Assembly (NCBI GenBank): GCA_050734915.1
Contig: JBOHUX010000114.1
Coordinates: forward strand, 1-7,675
Length of the DNA stretch: 7,675 bases
Direction: 5' to 3'
Origin: JBOHUX01 sp050734915
Lineage (GTDB): Bacteria > Chloroflexota > Dormibacteria > Dormibacterales > Dormibacteraceae
The notes under the pieces: generated by a model
The model's input: only the letters and a program-made list of their open reading frames with translations
Told to the model about the DNA's origin: nothing
Database searches by the model: none
Shown here: piece by piece, positions 6,019-7,675 of the stretch
Layout: each line of letters begins with the position of its first letter
Numbering within the stretch: the first letter of the stretch is position 1
Translations under genes and position numbers: made by a program

Positions 6019-6035
6019 CGGCCGGACGGCCGGGG
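6016..6035. repeat. 20-base perfect inverted repeat
   Basis: CCCCGGCCG and CGGCCGGGG are separated by GA: 9-bp arms around a 2-base centre. It overlaps the right arm of the second GGGCA-N4-TGCCC dyad and lies 70 bases before the polymerase start. The 2-base centre is too small for an RNA loop with full pairing, so a DNA site or chance GC symmetry is more likely than a terminator. Confidence 0.5.
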
Positions 6036-6087
6036 CGCCCCGCTGGAGCCAGCCAGGCGTGACGTCGCCCCGCCAGGCCCCCGCTGT

Positions 6088-6103
6088 GCGAACATTTGCT
6101 CGC
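6088..6103. promoter_or_regulatory. LexA/SOS-box-like operator of the Y-family polymerase
   Basis: The sequence GCGAACATTTGCTCGC contains GAAC-N4-GCTC, one base from the GAAC-N4-GTTC core of the Gram-positive LexA site (7 of 8 fixed core bases). The outer C/G pair of CGAAC...CG is also kept. It ends 2 bases before the GTG at 6106, where bound LexA would block RNA polymerase. Translesion polymerases are classic LexA targets. The assignment rests on motif plus context; no LexA gene is in the window. Confidence 0.6.
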
Positions 6104-6105
6104 CG

Positions 6106-7371
6106 GTGGATCTGGATCTCAACACAGCCGATCCCGGGACCGTCGTGGTCGATCTCAACTGCGCCTTCGCGTCGATCGAGCAGCAGCACGACCCCGCCCT
6201 CCGGGGCCGCCCGCTGGCGATCGCCGCCTACGCGACGGACGCCGCCACCGTCGTCTCCTCGTCGCGCGAAGCCCGCGAACTCGGCATCAGGACCGGGATG
6301 CGCGTCTTCGAGGCCCGGGCGCTGGCCCGCGACGTCGTCGTCATGGAGCCCAACCCTCCCCGCTACCGGGCCGCCTCCGACCATCTGATCGAGATCATGC
6401 GGCGGCACACGCCAGATGTGCTCCGGATGTCGATCGATGAGGCGTCCATGAACCTGGCCGGGACGCCCAGCCTCGCGCACCTGGGTCCGGAGGGGGTTGG
6501 ACGCGCGCTCAAGGCGGCGATCCGGGCCGAGCTCGGAGAGTGCATCACCGCCTCGGTCGGGATCTCGACCTCGATCTGGATGGCCAAACAGGCCTCCAAC
6601 CTCGACAAGCTGGACGGGCTGGCGCGGATCGACCACACCAATCTCGTGGCCGTCTTCCAGCGCCTGCGGCTGACCGACCTCTCCGGCATCGGCGGAGCCA
6701 CCGCGCGGCGCCTGGCCCGGGCCGGCATCCTCACCCCGCTCGCGTTCCTGCGCGCCACACCCGAGCGGTTGCGGGCGGCCGGCATGCACGAGGAGGTCGC
6801 CACCCACTGGCTGAGGCGCCTCCGCGGGTTCGAGGTCGGGAGCTTCGAGGGCGCCGCCCGCAAGAGCTACAGCCACTCGCACGTGCTCGCCCGCGCGACC
6901 GCCGATCGCTCGCAGCTGGAGGAGCTGCTCATGCGGCTCTCGGAGATGGTCGGCCGCCGCCTCCGCGCCGCCGGCCGCCGCGGCTGCGTGGTGTCCGTCT
7001 CGGTCGTCTACCGGCCCGGCACCGGGCACCTCTCCAGGCAGCACCGGCTGCCGGCCCCGATCGGGACCGGCGAGGAGATCTACCGGGCCGCCCTCCAGCT
7101 GCTGGCCGCTCGCGATCCGCGCCGCCAGGTCGGCACCCTGGGCGTCGGTCTGAGCGGCCTTGTCGGGGCGGACGCGGGCCAGATGGATCTCTTCGCCGAG
7201 GGGCCGGCACCGCGCGGGGAAAGGCTCGAGAGGGCGATGGACGCGATCCGCGACAGGTTCGGCGAGGACGCTTTGCAGCGGGCCCGTCTGCTCGGCCGGG
7301 CCCCTGTCGTGCGCGACCGCATCGCCTTCGGCAACACCGGACATCCGGACGAGCCCGGGCCCGGGAGCTGA
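6106..7371 (+). CDS. Y-family (DinB/UmuC superfamily) translesion DNA polymerase
   Basis: This 421-residue protein is a complete Y-family polymerase, which copies past damaged bases with low fidelity. The palm has catalytic D16 in VVVDLNCAFASIE and D111/E112 in RMSIDEAS. F21 sits at the steric-gate position that excludes ribonucleotides. The second Asp of the Pol IV DxD is Asn (N18), as in UmuC, and A20 replaces the usual aromatic before the gate. MAKQASNLDKLDGL (159-172) follows the DinB pattern. LSGIGGATARRL (192-203) is the helix-hairpin-helix thumb, and the little-finger domain follows (about 250-352). QMDLF (359-363) is a canonical beta-clamp-binding motif, so it should act at the replication fork. 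The length suits DinB. The GTG at 6106 is chosen because an in-frame GTG at 5980 would add only Arg/Pro-rich filler and bury the SOS-like box. It is divergent from the HNH gene and probably damage-induced. Confidence 0.9.
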   Translation: MDLDLNTADPGTVVVDLNCAFASIEQQHDPALRGRPLAIAAYATDAATVVSSSREARELGIRTGMRVFEARALARDVVVMEPNPPRYRAASDHLIEIMRRHTPDVLRMSIDEASMNLAGTPSLAHLGPEGVGRALKAAIRAELGECITASVGISTSIWMAKQASNLDKLDGLARIDHTNLVAVFQRLRLTDLSGIGGATARRLARAGILTPLAFLRATPERLRAAGMHEEVATHWLRRLRGFEVGSFEGAARKSYSHSHVLARATADRSQLEELLMRLSEMVGRRLRAAGRRGCVVSVSVVYRPGTGHLSRQHRLPAPIGTGEEIYRAALQLLAARDPRRQVGTLGVGLSGLVGADAGQMDLFAEGPAPRGERLERAMDAIRDRFGEDALQRARLLGRAPVVRDRIAFGNTGHPDEPGPGS

Positions 7372-7386
7372 CGCATAGGGCCGCCG

Positions 7387-7456
7387 GCCGACTCGTGACC
7401 GGCCCGCCCCGCCGCGTCAGCCGGCCGCCGACTCGTGACCGGCCCGCCCCGCCGCG
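7387..7456. repeat. perfect 30-base direct repeat, period 40
   Basis: Bases 7387-7416 recur without mismatch at 7427-7456, separated by 10 unrelated bases (7417-7426). The unit contains ACTCGTGACCGGCCCGCCCC. It lies between the convergent polymerase and small helical-protein genes and codes for nothing visible. With only two copies, a short recent duplication is the simplest reading. Confidence 0.85.
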
Positions 7457-7464
7457 CGGGCCGG
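7439..7464. terminator. GC hairpin between convergent genes, possible bidirectional terminator
   Basis: CCGGCCCGC (7439-7447) pairs perfectly with GCGGGCCGG (7456-7464) around an 8-base loop. It starts 8 bases beyond the stop of the minus-strand small gene and about 68 bases beyond the polymerase stop. There is no T run on either side, so it would be an atypical terminator of the kind often seen in high-GC genomes. The stem uses part of the second copy of the 30-base repeat; the first copy lacks the matching arm. Confidence 0.45.
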
Positions 7465-7471
7465 CCGGAGA

Positions 7472-7660
7472 TCAGCCCTCGGCGTGCCGGGACCGCAGCT
7501 TGTCCAGCCGGTCGCGCTTCAGCGCCAGCGCCCGGTCGAGCGCCTCGGCCAGCTGCGAGTCGTTCATCGGCACCACCCGCCGGCGCGCCTCCAGCTCGCG
7601 GACCTCGACCTCGGCCCGCGTCAACTCCAGGTCGATGGCATTCATCTTCATCGTGTTCAT
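7472..7660 (-). CDS. small helical protein of unknown function (62 residues)
   Basis: I do not recognise a family with confidence. Nearly every codon ends in G or C (AAT and the stop are the exceptions), which supports real coding. The protein looks like two amphipathic, highly charged helices: about 8-29 (AIDLELTRAEVEVRELEARR) and 34-59 (DSQLAEALDRALALKRDRLD onward), joined by a short VVPMN turn. It has no Cys, no signal peptide and no membrane segment. This size and helical-hairpin shape resemble Spo0E-type phosphatases, but the SQELD signature is not present (KRDRLD at the matching place), so that is only a suggestion. ATGs at 7660, 7651 and 7645 are all in frame; the first is used, with GAGAG directly before it and no well-spaced ribosome site. 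It converges on the polymerase gene with a GC hairpin between them. Confidence 0.65.
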   Translation of the reverse strand: MNTMKMNAIDLELTRAEVEVRELEARRRVVPMNDSQLAEALDRALALKRDRLDKLRSRHAEG

Positions 7661-7675
7661 CTCTCAGATTCCAAC

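Noticed and set aside
6016..6035. Intrinsic terminator at the 20-base inverted repeat
   Set aside because: The 2-base centre cannot form a proper loop without losing pairs, there is no T run, and no gene ends nearby since both neighbours diverge from this spacer.
5980..6105. N-terminal extension of the polymerase to an in-frame GTG at 5980
   Set aside because: It adds 42 Arg/Pro/Gly-rich residues with no Y-family homology and would place the SOS-like box and dyads inside the coding region.
5923..7344. Minus-strand open frame (473 codons) opposite the polymerase
   Set aside because: No recognisable domain; it is the complement of a conserved Y-family polymerase.
7387..7456. CRISPR-like repeat-spacer unit (30-base repeat, 10-base gap)
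   Set aside because: There are only two copies, the gap is far too short for a spacer, and no cas genes are in the window.

Overview
This is a very GC-rich window (mostly G/C third codon positions) with compact genes. Several genes have a -10-like hexamer only 6-7 bases before the start codon and no clear Shine-Dalgarno, which suggests leaderless transcripts. The gene content points to a high-GC Gram-positive-type lineage: a DUF222/HNH (13E12-type) nuclease, a YitJ-type homocysteine methyltransferase/MTHFR fusion and a GAAC-type LexA box. Actinomycetota, Chloroflexota or Dormibacterota-like bacteria all fit, and the window does not decide between them.

Layout. Bases 1-1472 (minus strand) hold a probable two-gene operon: an NAD-dependent D-2-hydroxyacid dehydrogenase followed by a dTDP-4-dehydrorhamnose reductase-like gene cut by the window edge. 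A 59-base divergent spacer leads to a complete bifunctional homocysteine S-methyltransferase/methylenetetrahydrofolate reductase (1532-3361, plus), a one-carbon/methionine gene.

Bases 3362-4579 look accessory. A broken LuxR-type helix-turn-helix fragment lies directly behind the MTHFR gene. It is followed by an unrecognised protein made of two diverged copies of one PD-(D/E)XK-nuclease-like domain. The first copy continues upstream of the first usable start codon, so the true start is non-canonical or has been lost. This gene converges on, and overlaps by 50 bases, a DUF222/HNH endonuclease gene on the minus strand (4530-5915).

The HNH gene is transcribed divergently from a Y-family translesion DNA polymerase (6106-7371). 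The 190-base spacer between them holds a good promoter for the HNH gene, two GGGCA-N4-TGCCC dyads 33 bases apart, a 20-base inverted repeat, and a LexA/SOS-box-like palindrome ending 2 bases before the polymerase start. Downstream are a perfect 30-base repeat (period 40), a strong GC hairpin, and a small convergent gene for a 62-residue helical protein.

Taken together, the right half is a possible DNA-damage and nuclease locus next to housekeeping metabolism. The most novel items are the duplicated nuclease-like protein with its missing start, and the SOS box on the polymerase.
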